Assembly (NCBI RefSeq): GCF_013414195.1
Contig: NZ_JAATTV010000007.1
Span: 124,001 to 188,000, forward strand
Source of the DNA: Psychrobacter sp. BI730
GTDB lineage: Bacteria > Pseudomonadota > Gammaproteobacteria > Pseudomonadales > Moraxellaceae
Length of the DNA: 64,000 bases
Direction: 5' to 3'
Shown: positions 15,635-21,949 of the stretch, piece by piece
Layout of the letters: every line of letters begins with the position of its first letter
Numbering within the stretch: the first letter of the stretch is position 1
Program-made: the position numbers and the translations under genes
The notes under the pieces: generated by a model
Databases searched by the model: none
What the model was told of the DNA's origin: nothing
The model's input: the letters and a program-made list of their open reading frames with translations, nothing else

Positions 15635-16663
15635 ATGGCTGCATTAAGAGAAGTTTTTAACCGTGATGTGATGCTGTCATACCGCACCGATGAACCGTTA
15701 CTTGAATCACCAATGCTGCAATCAGGCGCTTTTGTCACTGATTCTGCTATTGAGGCCCGACTACGTGGCGGAGATATTGAGTTCAGTATTCCACACGTTA
15801 CGCCTATTGATATGGCGCTTGAGGCTAACTATAGCAACACGATTTACACCGATGTTGCATCACCACGCCAAATCACTGGTCGCAAGAGCAAGGCTCGTGC
15901 TGCTTGGTTGAACGAAGGCTTTTTGGAGTCAACGCTAGAGCGCCACTTGCTAGGCGTATCACCACTGCAAATGATGCAGGGCATGATTAACAACTATTGG
16001 CAGCAACAAGCAGAGCATCGCGCAGTCGCTACCGTGTTTGGTCTTAAAAACCTTGTGATGAACAACGCAGGTCTTAAAGAAAAGTTTGTGCTTGATGTGT
16101 CAAAAACTAGCTCACCAAACGCTGCTAGCTCATGGGATGTAAACCAGTTTATTGATGCTGAATCGTTGATGCACAAGATGTATCGTGGTCGTGGCTCAAT
16201 CGTTGTTCATAGTAAGATTGCCGCCAAGATGCGTGTGCAGCAGTTGCTTGAGCATGTAACAACCAGTGCAAACCTACCGCCGCTAGAGTATTACAATGGG
16301 CGCTTGATTATCGAAGATGACGAAAAGACAGTCGTTGGTACAGGTGCAAATGCTCAGTACATCACCTATCTGCTAGGTGCGGGTTCGTTTGCCGTTGGTT
16401 CGGTAGCAGGTCCAGAAGATTTAGAGCTAGAGCGCACTGCTGCTACTGGTAATGGTTCAGGTCATACCGCATTGTGGACACGCCGTGATATGCTGATTCA
16501 GCCGCAGGGCTTTGACTTCATTGCTGATGAATCTACCTTAACTGGTGGTACAGCGCGTGAGGCTATCAGTGCATCATGGACTGACTTACAGAAAAAAGAA
16601 AACTGGGAGTTAACTGGCGAAGCAAATCAAACCAGTATCCGTTTCTTAATCACAAATCTATAG
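15635..16663 (+). CDS. Major capsid protein
   Basis: The 342-residue product begins MAALREVFNRDVMLSYRTDE and contains RQITGRKSKARAAWLNEGFL, IVVHSKIAAKMRVQQLL and the C-terminal ALWTRRDMLIQPQGFDF segment, all typical of HK97-fold coat proteins from scaffold-dependent siphophages. It forms the icosahedral shell. A strong AGGAGTAGCT ribosome site precedes it. No N-terminal delta domain or protease gene is seen, consistent with a separate scaffold. Confidence 0.9.
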   Translation: MAALREVFNRDVMLSYRTDEPLLESPMLQSGAFVTDSAIEARLRGGDIEFSIPHVTPIDMALEANYSNTIYTDVASPRQITGRKSKARAAWLNEGFLESTLERHLLGVSPLQMMQGMINNYWQQQAEHRAVATVFGLKNLVMNNAGLKEKFVLDVSKTSSPNAASSWDVNQFIDAESLMHKMYRGRGSIVVHSKIAAKMRVQQLLEHVTTSANLPPLEYYNGRLIIEDDEKTVVGTGANAQYITYLLGAGSFAVGSVAGPEDLELERTAATGNGSGHTALWTRRDMLIQPQGFDFIADESTLTGGTAREAISASWTDLQKKENWELTGEANQTSIRFLITNL

Positions 16664-16672
16664 GAGTAGATA

Positions 16673-16864
16673 ATGGGATTGCCAAAAGATTTAGTTGAAT
16701 ATGACGTTAAAGTGACGTTTCCATCTGAGCGCGATTACAAGGACACAAGCACATCCACACTGCTTGAAGCTAAGATGACCGATGCCACCAAGTCAGGTAC
16801 GGATTATGGCATTGAGGACGTTGATGTCACCAAGCCTGTTACAGTACCAGATACAGGTGCGTAA
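16673..16864 (+). CDS. Small head-region protein (63 aa)
   Basis: A short acidic protein (MGLPKDLVEYDVKVTFPSER, ending VPDTGA) nine bases after the coat gene and behind GGAGTAG. Size and position fit a head decoration or stabilising protein, but I do not recognise a family. The Thr/Asp-rich, beta-prone sequence fits an exposed structural protein. Confidence 0.55.
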   Translation: MGLPKDLVEYDVKVTFPSERDYKDTSTSTLLEAKMTDATKSGTDYGIEDVDVTKPVTVPDTGA

Positions 16865-16941
16865 GTATTTAGACCTATAGTTATTAAGCATTGCTCAGGC
16901 AGTGCTTAATGCCGATACGTTTAATCACAGCGAGATTGACA

Positions 16942-17328
16942 ATGAATTACGTAACAAGTGAAACGATAGCAGCCTCGCTAAATGATGTTGATTGGTCAGC
17001 AACAGGCAACGAGCAACAAGCCGTACTAATGGCTAACGCTTGGCTCAATGAGCAGCGATTGCCGAGCTATACTGATGTTGTGCCTAGTGAGATACTAGCA
17101 GCAGGTGCTTACATTGCAAAAGAGGTGATTGCAGGTACGATGTATCAAGGGCGCACAGAGGGCACTGTGGTATCAAAGAGCGTGAAAGCCGGCAGTGTGT
17201 CATCAAGCAAGACCTATGCTGATGGCGTAGATGGTCAGTCAATGAGCGCAGGTGAGCAAATGGCACTGGTATTGATTAAGCCATACAAGACAACAGCACC
17301 GCTTATTGTTGAGCTAGGGAGGTTCTAA
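16942..17328 (+). CDS. Head-tail connector (DnaT-like ssDNA-binding annotation class)
   Basis: The 128-residue product begins MNYVTSETIAASLNDVDWSA and contains AYIAKEVIAGTMYQGRTEGT and SAGEQMALVLIKPYK, the pattern of small adaptor proteins often labelled DnaT-like ssDNA-binding protein in phages of related bacteria. Position after the coat gene and before the head closure gene argues for a gp6-like adaptor instead. The upstream in-frame start 17 codons earlier has no ribosome site. Confidence 0.65.
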   Translation: MNYVTSETIAASLNDVDWSATGNEQQAVLMANAWLNEQRLPSYTDVVPSEILAAGAYIAKEVIAGTMYQGRTEGTVVSKSVKAGSVSSSKTYADGVDGQSMSAGEQMALVLIKPYKTTAPLIVELGRF

Positions 17329-17702
17329 TGGGCTTACGTGATGATTTGCAGGCTGACCTAGCAGATGCGTTTAATACAGACCTTAGCGACGCTGTGACAG
17401 CCTTCACAGGCACACGCACAGTAGCGAGTGACACTGACGATGGGATTGATGACTGGATGTTGCCACCTGATGCAGTGACTGATAGCACATTGACCTATTC
17501 AGGCCGTGGTGTATTCGATAAGAAGTTTTACGAAGATAAAGAGTCGGCAACCATACAGATTACTGATGTACTACTAACCTGCTTACAGAACGAAATAACA
17601 GAAGCTCCGTATTTTGACGACAAGATAAATGGCTACAGGGTTATTACTGTTACGCCCGATCCAGCTAATACATCTTATGATATTCAATTAAGGCAGGTTT
17701 AA
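17328..17702 (+). CDS. Head closure / neck protein
   Basis: The start overlaps the adaptor stop. The 124-residue product (MGLRDDLQADLADAFNTDLS, RGVFDKKFYEDKES, YRVITVTPDPANTSYDIQLR) has the size, gene order and mixed beta content of head-tail stopper proteins. It is followed two bases later by a small Cys-rich gene. Assignment rests mainly on synteny. Confidence 0.55.
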   Translation: MGLRDDLQADLADAFNTDLSDAVTAFTGTRTVASDTDDGIDDWMLPPDAVTDSTLTYSGRGVFDKKFYEDKESATIQITDVLLTCLQNEITEAPYFDDKINGYRVITVTPDPANTSYDIQLRQV

Positions 17703-17703
17703 T

Positions 17704-17907
17704 ATGTGCAATATCATTAACCACCTAAAGTCACTGCGTAAGCGTCCTTCGTTTTGCTCGCATGAGTTTAGAGGCGTAGATATGGAACTAAGAGACAGCA
17801 AGGGGATTGTAAGATGGCCTTGCTGCAAATGCGGCAAAGAGTTTCAAGCTGAATGTGGTCTTGATATCCTAAAGCATGGCAAGTGTATAGGCGAATGGTC
17901 TAAGTAG
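17704..17907 (+). CDS. Small Cys-rich zinc-ribbon-like protein
   Basis: The 67-residue product has CSHEF near residue 18, PCCKCGKEFQAECG around 40-52 and a final CIGEW, enough Cys/His for a zinc ribbon. It is inserted between two head-tail connector genes where a structural protein would not need a zinc ribbon, so it looks like an accessory gene. No specific partner is evident. Confidence 0.55.
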   Translation: MCNIINHLKSLRKRPSFCSHEFRGVDMELRDSKGIVRWPCCKCGKEFQAECGLDILKHGKCIGEWSK

Positions 17908-17918
17908 CGAGGTTTAAT

Positions 17919-18287
17919 ATGTCAGGTTGGGATAGAGCGCCATTTTTGTTTGCTGACGATATTATGACAGATGCTCATAAGTTGCAGCGAGGCATGGCTA
18001 TAACGGTGCTGAATAACATTCAATTACTCGCCCCGGTAGATACTGGCGCATATCGCGGATCGACTGTGGTTAGTTTTGGTAGTCCTGATTACCGATATAC
18101 TGAGAATATTGGCGGTATGTCTATTGCTTTCAGTGCTATAAATGGTTTAACGCCTGACGCACTACCTACTGTGTTTATCCAGACGAACAGTCAGTATGCG
18201 ATTTACCTCGAAGCAGGTTCTTCACGCCAAGCCCCACAAGGGGTGTATGGATTGGCATTTGACGCTATGGTCGCAGCTTATACCTGA
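17919..18287 (+). CDS. HK97 gp10-like tail completion protein
   Basis: The 122-residue product has the gp10-family core: LLAPVDTGAYRGSTVVSFG (membrane-free connector signature L-P-VDTG-R-S), QYAIYLEAGSSRQAPQGVYG and a C-terminal LAFDAMV. The family joins head and tail. It starts behind CGAGGTTTAAT, eleven bases after the zinc-ribbon gene. Confidence 0.8.
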   Translation: MSGWDRAPFLFADDIMTDAHKLQRGMAITVLNNIQLLAPVDTGAYRGSTVVSFGSPDYRYTENIGGMSIAFSAINGLTPDALPTVFIQTNSQYAIYLEAGSSRQAPQGVYGLAFDAMVAAYT

Positions 18288-18293
18288 TATAAT
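18285..18293 (+). promoter_or_regulatory. Extended -10 promoter for the accessory gene cluster
   Basis: TGATATAAT is a perfect extended -10 (TGnTATAAT) at the end of the gp10-like gene, with a transcription start predicted about 17 bases before the next ATG. No good -35 is visible, as is common for extended -10 promoters. Confidence 0.5.
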
Positions 18294-18316
18294 AGACTCA
18301 AAACAAGGAGTTTATT

Positions 18317-18670
18317 ATGGATAATAAAAGCATACGCATCACTGTCAACAACGATGGTAGCACCAAGACAGAGCGTTTTATCGACAACTCACCGCGAATG
18401 GAGTACGACTATTGCGCTTTTTATATGGGCAATGACAGATACGCTCATTTTGGTGGCTGGGGTTGGTTGGCTGTTGCAGACCTAACGGAATACGATGACG
18501 ACTATCGCAATGCTGTTAATGACTTAGACGCTGGTGATATGGACGCAAGCCAAGCGGCTGATGTTATCAACGAGGGCATCAAGAAAGGTGACTTGCTAAT
18601 AGCAAAATCTTACAACCCTATTGAAGCCATGCGCTTAGTGTGTGAAAAGCTAGATAATAAGGGCGGTTAA
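18317..18670 (+). CDS. Accessory (moron-like) protein, 117 aa
   Basis: The product begins MDNKSIRITVNNDGSTKTER and is acidic, with YAHFGGWGWLAVADLTEYDD in the middle. No family is recognised. It has its own extended -10 promoter and an AAGGAG ribosome site, and heads a three-gene cluster closed by a terminator, all inserted between conserved connector and tail genes. That layout is typical of morons, which may serve host fitness or counter-defence. Confidence 0.55.
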   Translation: MDNKSIRITVNNDGSTKTERFIDNSPRMEYDYCAFYMGNDRYAHFGGWGWLAVADLTEYDDDYRNAVNDLDAGDMDASQAADVINEGIKKGDLLIAKSYNPIEAMRLVCEKLDNKGG

Positions 18671-18671
18671 T

Positions 18672-18860
18672 ATGAATGAGAGTGTTATTAGGACTGTCCT
18701 TGAGCGCGGTGAATATATAATGAGTAAAGATGAGTATAGAGCAAGGCGCAAATTTTTAGATAGGTATTACGAAAGCAAAAACGTTAAACTTTCGACTACT
18801 AATGATACTAATGTTGTTATTGTAATCAACGTGAAAACAAGTGAAAACAAGGACGGTTGA
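18672..18860 (+). CDS. Accessory small protein (62 aa)
   Basis: The product (MNESVIRTVLERGEYIMSKD, ending NVKTSENKDG) is basic in the middle with an amphipathic beta stretch VVIVINVK. It starts one base after the upstream stop. An internal ATG before SKDEYRARRKF is an alternative start with 46 codons. Middle gene of the accessory cluster; function unknown. Confidence 0.5.
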   Translation: MNESVIRTVLERGEYIMSKDEYRARRKFLDRYYESKNVKLSTTNDTNVVIVINVKTSENKDG

Positions 18861-18861
18861 T

Positions 18862-19062
18862 ATGAACATCGAAGAACTGCACGCAAGAGAGAAGAAGCTA
18901 GAGCAGGATTTATGCGCTGCTAATGAAAGGCTTATTAGCGAGTTCAAGAAAGACACCGGAGTTTATGTTAGCCATGTCGATGTTGGTATAGAGCTGATTA
19001 AGACCGCAGGCGAACCTGATAGGTATGTTATTACTGGCGTTAATATAGATACTAGCATCTAA
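18862..19062 (+). CDS. Accessory small protein (66 aa), coiled coil plus beta tail
   Basis: The start is the ATG just after the upstream stop; a start seven codons earlier would overlap. The product has an N-terminal helix (MNIEELHAREKKLEQDLCAA) and a beta-rich tail (GVYVSHVDVGIEL, YVITGVNIDTSI). Last gene of the cluster, followed by an intrinsic terminator 16 bases later. No family is recognised. Confidence 0.5.
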   Translation: MNIEELHAREKKLEQDLCAANERLISEFKKDTGVYVSHVDVGIELIKTAGEPDRYVITGVNIDTSI

Positions 19063-19077
19063 TAGCTCGCTGAAACC

Positions 19078-19102
19078 AAGTCCTCACATGATGGGCTTTT
19101 TT
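19078..19102 (+). terminator. Intrinsic terminator closing the accessory cluster
   Basis: AAGTCC pairs with GGGCTT across a nine-base loop, followed by a T-run. ATTGCCTAAAATAAGG comes immediately after it, the same terminator-to-ribosome-site arrangement seen before other late genes. Confidence 0.7.
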
Positions 19103-19125
19103 ATTGCCTAAAATAAGGTGCTCAC

Positions 19126-19206
19126 ATGAAATGGTTATTGATTGCAATGGTTGTCATGGCTGACAAGATTTATGATACATACTTTGATGAGGCAGACGAT
19201 GAATAA
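19126..19206 (+). CDS. Tiny ORF (26 aa) coupled to the tail terminator gene
   Basis: The product is MKWLLIAMVVMADKIYDTYF followed by DEADDE: a short hydrophobic start and an acidic tail. It has AAGGTG upstream and its end overlaps the next start by eight bases. It may only serve translational coupling. Confidence 0.35.
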   Translation: MKWLLIAMVVMADKIYDTYFDEADDE

Positions 19207-19588
19207 CGCACTAATTGACAGCCTCATACGTGAGCACATGAGGGCGTGGAGTGGCTTTGTCGCTGAACGCTATGCAACTGACAATGTGAACTTTAAAACA
19301 CCGTCAGACGGCATTTGGTACAGACTGACAGTGCAGCATGGCATTAACTTGATGGTCGGTATGGCTGACACACCTTGCACAAGAGAGCTGGGCGCTGTGG
19401 TCATACAAGTATTTTACCCAAACAACAAACAGACAAGCTCAATCAAGCGACTTGCTGACAGCTTAGGCTCACACTTTCAATATTACCGTACTGGCAAACT
19501 TGAGTTTCTAACGGCATCAGTTATCAACGTGCCTGAGCGTGAGAACGGCTATCAGCTTAATGTAAGAATACCCTACAGATTCAACTAA
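19199..19588 (+). CDS. Tail terminator-like protein (DUF4128-like)
   Basis: The 129-residue product (MNNALIDSLIREHMRAWSGF, GAVVIQVFYPNNKQTSSIKR, ENGYQLNVRIPYRFN) has the size and alpha/beta layout of lambda gpU/DUF4128-type tail terminators that cap the tail tube and join it to the head. It precedes the tail tube gene, as expected. An upstream in-frame start 19 codons earlier lies inside the tiny coupled ORF. Confidence 0.7.
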   Translation: MNNALIDSLIREHMRAWSGFVAERYATDNVNFKTPSDGIWYRLTVQHGINLMVGMADTPCTRELGAVVIQVFYPNNKQTSSIKRLADSLGSHFQYYRTGKLEFLTASVINVPERENGYQLNVRIPYRFN

Positions 19589-19605
19589 ACAATCAATCAC
19601 TATCC

Positions 19606-19630
19606 GCCCTCTTAATCGAGGGCTTTTTTT
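19606..19630 (+). terminator. Intrinsic terminator before the tail tube gene
   Basis: A perfect GCCCTC/GAGGGC stem with a six-base loop runs into seven T residues. The next gene's GGAG ribosome site follows directly after the T-run. Confidence 0.85.
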
Positions 19631-19642
19631 GGAGTAAGAAAT

Positions 19643-20557
19643 ATGTCATCTGGAAGCCGAGTTGTAAGTGCATACGTTGCACAAACAGATAAAGACGTAC
19701 TACCAACGACAGGTTGGAAAGTGCTACCTAGCATTACCAATGGCCTTAATAACGCCACAACCTTGACTGACAGCGAAATGCTGAACGGTACAAGGGTTAA
19801 GACTAGCGGAATTGTAACTAGCGGTGAAATCACAGGCGACCTATCAGCCGAACTCGCTTATGGTATCTACGATGATTTTCTAGCAGCAGCCTTTTGGAAC
19901 GATTGGACGGAAGGTGGCGAGCTGACCATCGGTGATAGTCGTAAAATGTTCGCAGTGACCAAAGACTTTACTGATGCTGGCCCTAACGGTGTTTACTACG
20001 CTTTCAAAGGTGTCCACGTTAATACGCTAAGCATTGAGATCACAACTGACGGCATCGTAAACATCACGTTTGGCTTGATGGGGCTTGGTTATGAGACACA
20101 GAAAACGGTATCGTATTCAGCAGGTGCGGCAGCGACGATTGTGGGCGCTAAAGCCAGTGGCTTGAGTGTCGGTGATATTTTATACGAAGGCGATCCTATT
20201 GGTGTCTGTGTTGAAGCGTTCAGCTTTGAGCTTGATAACCAGTCAGAAATTCAGAAGTGCTTAGGCTCGAATATGTACGGCGGCAACATTCACGCGATGA
20301 TTGCTAATGCGTCAGGTTCGATGACCATTGCATTTAGTGAAAAGGCTTACGATATTTTAGAGCTACAACGCACCGGTGGCACAATGTCGCTTGAAGTGCC
20401 TATCGAATTTGAGGACGGCACAGGCTATACGATTGAATTACCACGCGTACAGATTAGCGGTGACATTCCAAGCCCAACAGGTAACGAGCTTGTAACAGCC
20501 GAAGTTACTTATATGGCGGTTGATGAATCACCGATTTTAACTAGAATTACAGCATAG
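19643..20557 (+). CDS. Major tail tube protein
   Basis: The 304-residue product begins MSSGSRVVSAYVAQTDKDVL and shows WKVLPSITNGLNNATTLTDS, SGEITGDLSAELAYGIYDDF and VQISGDIPSPTGNELVTAEV, the pattern of siphophage tail tube proteins (PF18906-type). The beta-sandwich monomers stack to form the tail lumen. It lies between the tail terminator and the chaperone pair as in lambda (V before G/GT). Probably the most highly translated tail gene. Confidence 0.85.
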   Translation: MSSGSRVVSAYVAQTDKDVLPTTGWKVLPSITNGLNNATTLTDSEMLNGTRVKTSGIVTSGEITGDLSAELAYGIYDDFLAAAFWNDWTEGGELTIGDSRKMFAVTKDFTDAGPNGVYYAFKGVHVNTLSIEITTDGIVNITFGLMGLGYETQKTVSYSAGAAATIVGAKASGLSVGDILYEGDPIGVCVEAFSFELDNQSEIQKCLGSNMYGGNIHAMIANASGSMTIAFSEKAYDILELQRTGGTMSLEVPIEFEDGTGYTIELPRVQISGDIPSPTGNELVTAEVTYMAVDESPILTRITA

Positions 20558-20568
20558 GATAATAAGAG

Positions 20569-21066
20569 ATGGGATTTCAAATAAAAGATATTCAGCAGCA
20601 TAAGCCGATTGTGGTCAAGCGCGATGTTAAGAATGAGCTTGGCCTGATTGCTAAACTGGAAATTAGTGATACGCCTGAATTTAAAGTGGCTATCAAAAAG
20701 TTTCAGGCGCAGTTTGGCAAGATGCAGCAGCCTACCGAAGATGACTTCTTGGCGGCTAACAACACCGAAGACTCTCTTACTGGTGAAAAGTTAATGCTGA
20801 TCTTAATCGGTGAGTACATGATTAAATCATGGAACGTCGAGCGAGAAGGTGAGCCGTTAGAGCCTAGTTATCAAAACCTTAAAATGATGACAGCTAACTA
20901 TGAGCGCGATGAGGATATGCTGCAAGTGGTATCCGAGCTATTCACTCATGCTCGTGAAATGATTACCGAGTTTAATAAAAAGGCGGCTGCTAAAGATGAG
21001 GCGGCTGCTACGACTAAAAAAAAGCCCTTGAAGTCTTCGCCTGGCACCAAAAAAGCAGCGAGTTAA
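20569..21066 (+). CDS. Tail assembly chaperone (lambda G-like), zero-frame product
   Basis: The 165-residue product is an acidic, helical chaperone with a Lys/Ala-rich tail (KKAAAKDEAAATTKKKPLKS). Position between tube and tape measure defines it as the G-like protein that holds the tape measure during assembly. Near the end it carries a slippery A-AAA-AAG, and the -1 frame after it is open for another 106 codons, giving the GT-like fusion. Ordinary decoding stops at 21066. Confidence 0.85.
   Translation: MGFQIKDIQQHKPIVVKRDVKNELGLIAKLEISDTPEFKVAIKKFQAQFGKMQQPTEDDFLAANNTEDSLTGEKLMLILIGEYMIKSWNVEREGEPLEPSYQNLKMMTANYERDEDMLQVVSELFTHAREMITEFNKKAAAKDEAAATTKKKPLKSSPGTKKAAS
21018..21024 (+). promoter_or_regulatory. 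Programmed -1 frameshift site A-AAA-AAG
   Basis: In the chaperone frame the codons read ACT AAA AAA AAG, giving the slippery heptamer A AAA AAG known from dnaX. A GAGGCGG stretch lies 13-14 bases upstream and could act as a stimulatory internal Shine-Dalgarno. An ACCCCAA/TTGGGGT inverted repeat lies about 40 bases downstream. Frame arithmetic shows that a -1 slip enters the downstream ORF. Confidence 0.75.
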
Positions 21067-21344
21067 CCCCAAAGCGGTTGGCTAGCTATAAGCGGCTTGG
21101 GGTGCAAATTCCTGAGCCGCCACAGTTCGACGGTGACATACAAGACATCATAGAAACTTATCAGTTGATTGCTAGAGGCCGAAACTACATAGAAGGGCAG
21201 CCAACGCGCCTTAGTGTTAGGGATATAACTGAGGTCGTGACAGCTCATCCAGTCGCTATACCTAGAGGTGTTTTAGATAAGGTGATATTCGCCATTGACG
21301 ACATGGTGCTAGATGAACATCGCAAAACCAAATCAGATGGTTAA
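21024..21344 (+). CDS. Tail assembly chaperone T-part, expressed by -1 frameshift (GT-like)
   Basis: This frame has no credible start of its own (only a TTG within the overlap) and is open from the slippery site onward: ALEVFAWHQKSSELTPKRLA, then SYKRLGVQIPEPPQFDGDIQ, ending KTKSDG. Fused to the first 152 codons of the G-like gene it gives a protein of about 258 residues, the GT counterpart that binds the tail tube protein. LTPKRLASYKRLG reads as natural protein across the zero-frame stop, strong evidence of frameshift decoding. Confidence 0.8.
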   Translation, partial: ALEVFAWHQKSSELTPKRLASYKRLGVQIPEPPQFDGDIQDIIETYQLIARGRNYIEGQPTRLSVRDITEVVTAHPVAIPRGVLDKVIFAIDDMVLDEHRKTKSDG

Positions 21345-21396
21345 TTCGGCAATTATCGGTTATTATTGAGTCATATAATTGACTGGTGATAATAAG

Positions 21397-21873
21397 ATGA
21401 AAGCCTTGAAATGGGTTGGTATTGTTTTTGCTTTAATGATGGCTTTGGGTGTCGTATTGGTTTTGTTTGAGACTGACGAGCAAGCAGCCGCTAGAGAGGC
21501 TGAGTATAAGCAAGCCGAAGTAGAAAAGGCTCAAGTTAAAGCTGAGAAGTTACAAGCCAAAGAGGATAAGCAGGCTGCAAAAGATAAAGACGAGGCAGCC
21601 GAAAAGGTTGTCAAGACTCGCAGCGGCATACCCAATCTTGGCGGCAAGTCCGAGCCTGAGCTAATCACTGTTTGTCAGATTGATATACAAGACAAACTTA
21701 GTAATCCACGGTCAATGGACGTTATCAACAGTAATCTAAAGTACAAAAAAGAGCTGAATCATGAGCTATGGTTTCAGTTTTATGCTAAAAATCAATTCAA
21801 TGCTGAGTCAAAGCATACAGCAATGTGTGAATTTGACAATGACGGCAATCTACTAAGCTCGAAGTTTGAATAA
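21397..21873 (+). CDS. Accessory membrane-anchored coiled-coil protein
   Basis: The 158-residue product has an N-terminal membrane segment (KWVGIVFALMMALGVVLVLF), a charged coiled coil (about 28-82, rich in Ala, Glu, Lys and Gln) and a C-terminal globular part with two Cys (TVCQIDIQDKLSNPRSMDVI, TAMCEFDNDGN), probably periplasmic. It interrupts the usual chaperone-tape measure order, has a TATAAT at 21374-21379 and its own terminator. A role at the host envelope, such as superinfection exclusion, is possible but only inferred from topology. Confidence 0.6.
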   Translation: MKALKWVGIVFALMMALGVVLVLFETDEQAAAREAEYKQAEVEKAQVKAEKLQAKEDKQAAKDKDEAAEKVVKTRSGIPNLGGKSEPELITVCQIDIQDKLSNPRSMDVINSNLKYKKELNHELWFQFYAKNQFNAESKHTAMCEFDNDGNLLSSKFE

Positions 21874-21897
21874 TTAACAAGTAAACACTCAGTTTCT

Positions 21898-21926
21898 AAG
21901 CCTCTATTAATTTAGGGGCTTTTTTT
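21898..21926 (+). terminator. Intrinsic terminator before the tape measure gene
   Basis: AGCCTCTA pairs with TAGGGGCT (one G-U) around a short loop, then seven T residues. ATGCCAAAAATAAGGGG follows, delivering the tape measure ribosome site. Confidence 0.8.
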
Positions 21927-21949
21927 ATGCCAAAAATAAGGGGTCAGTG

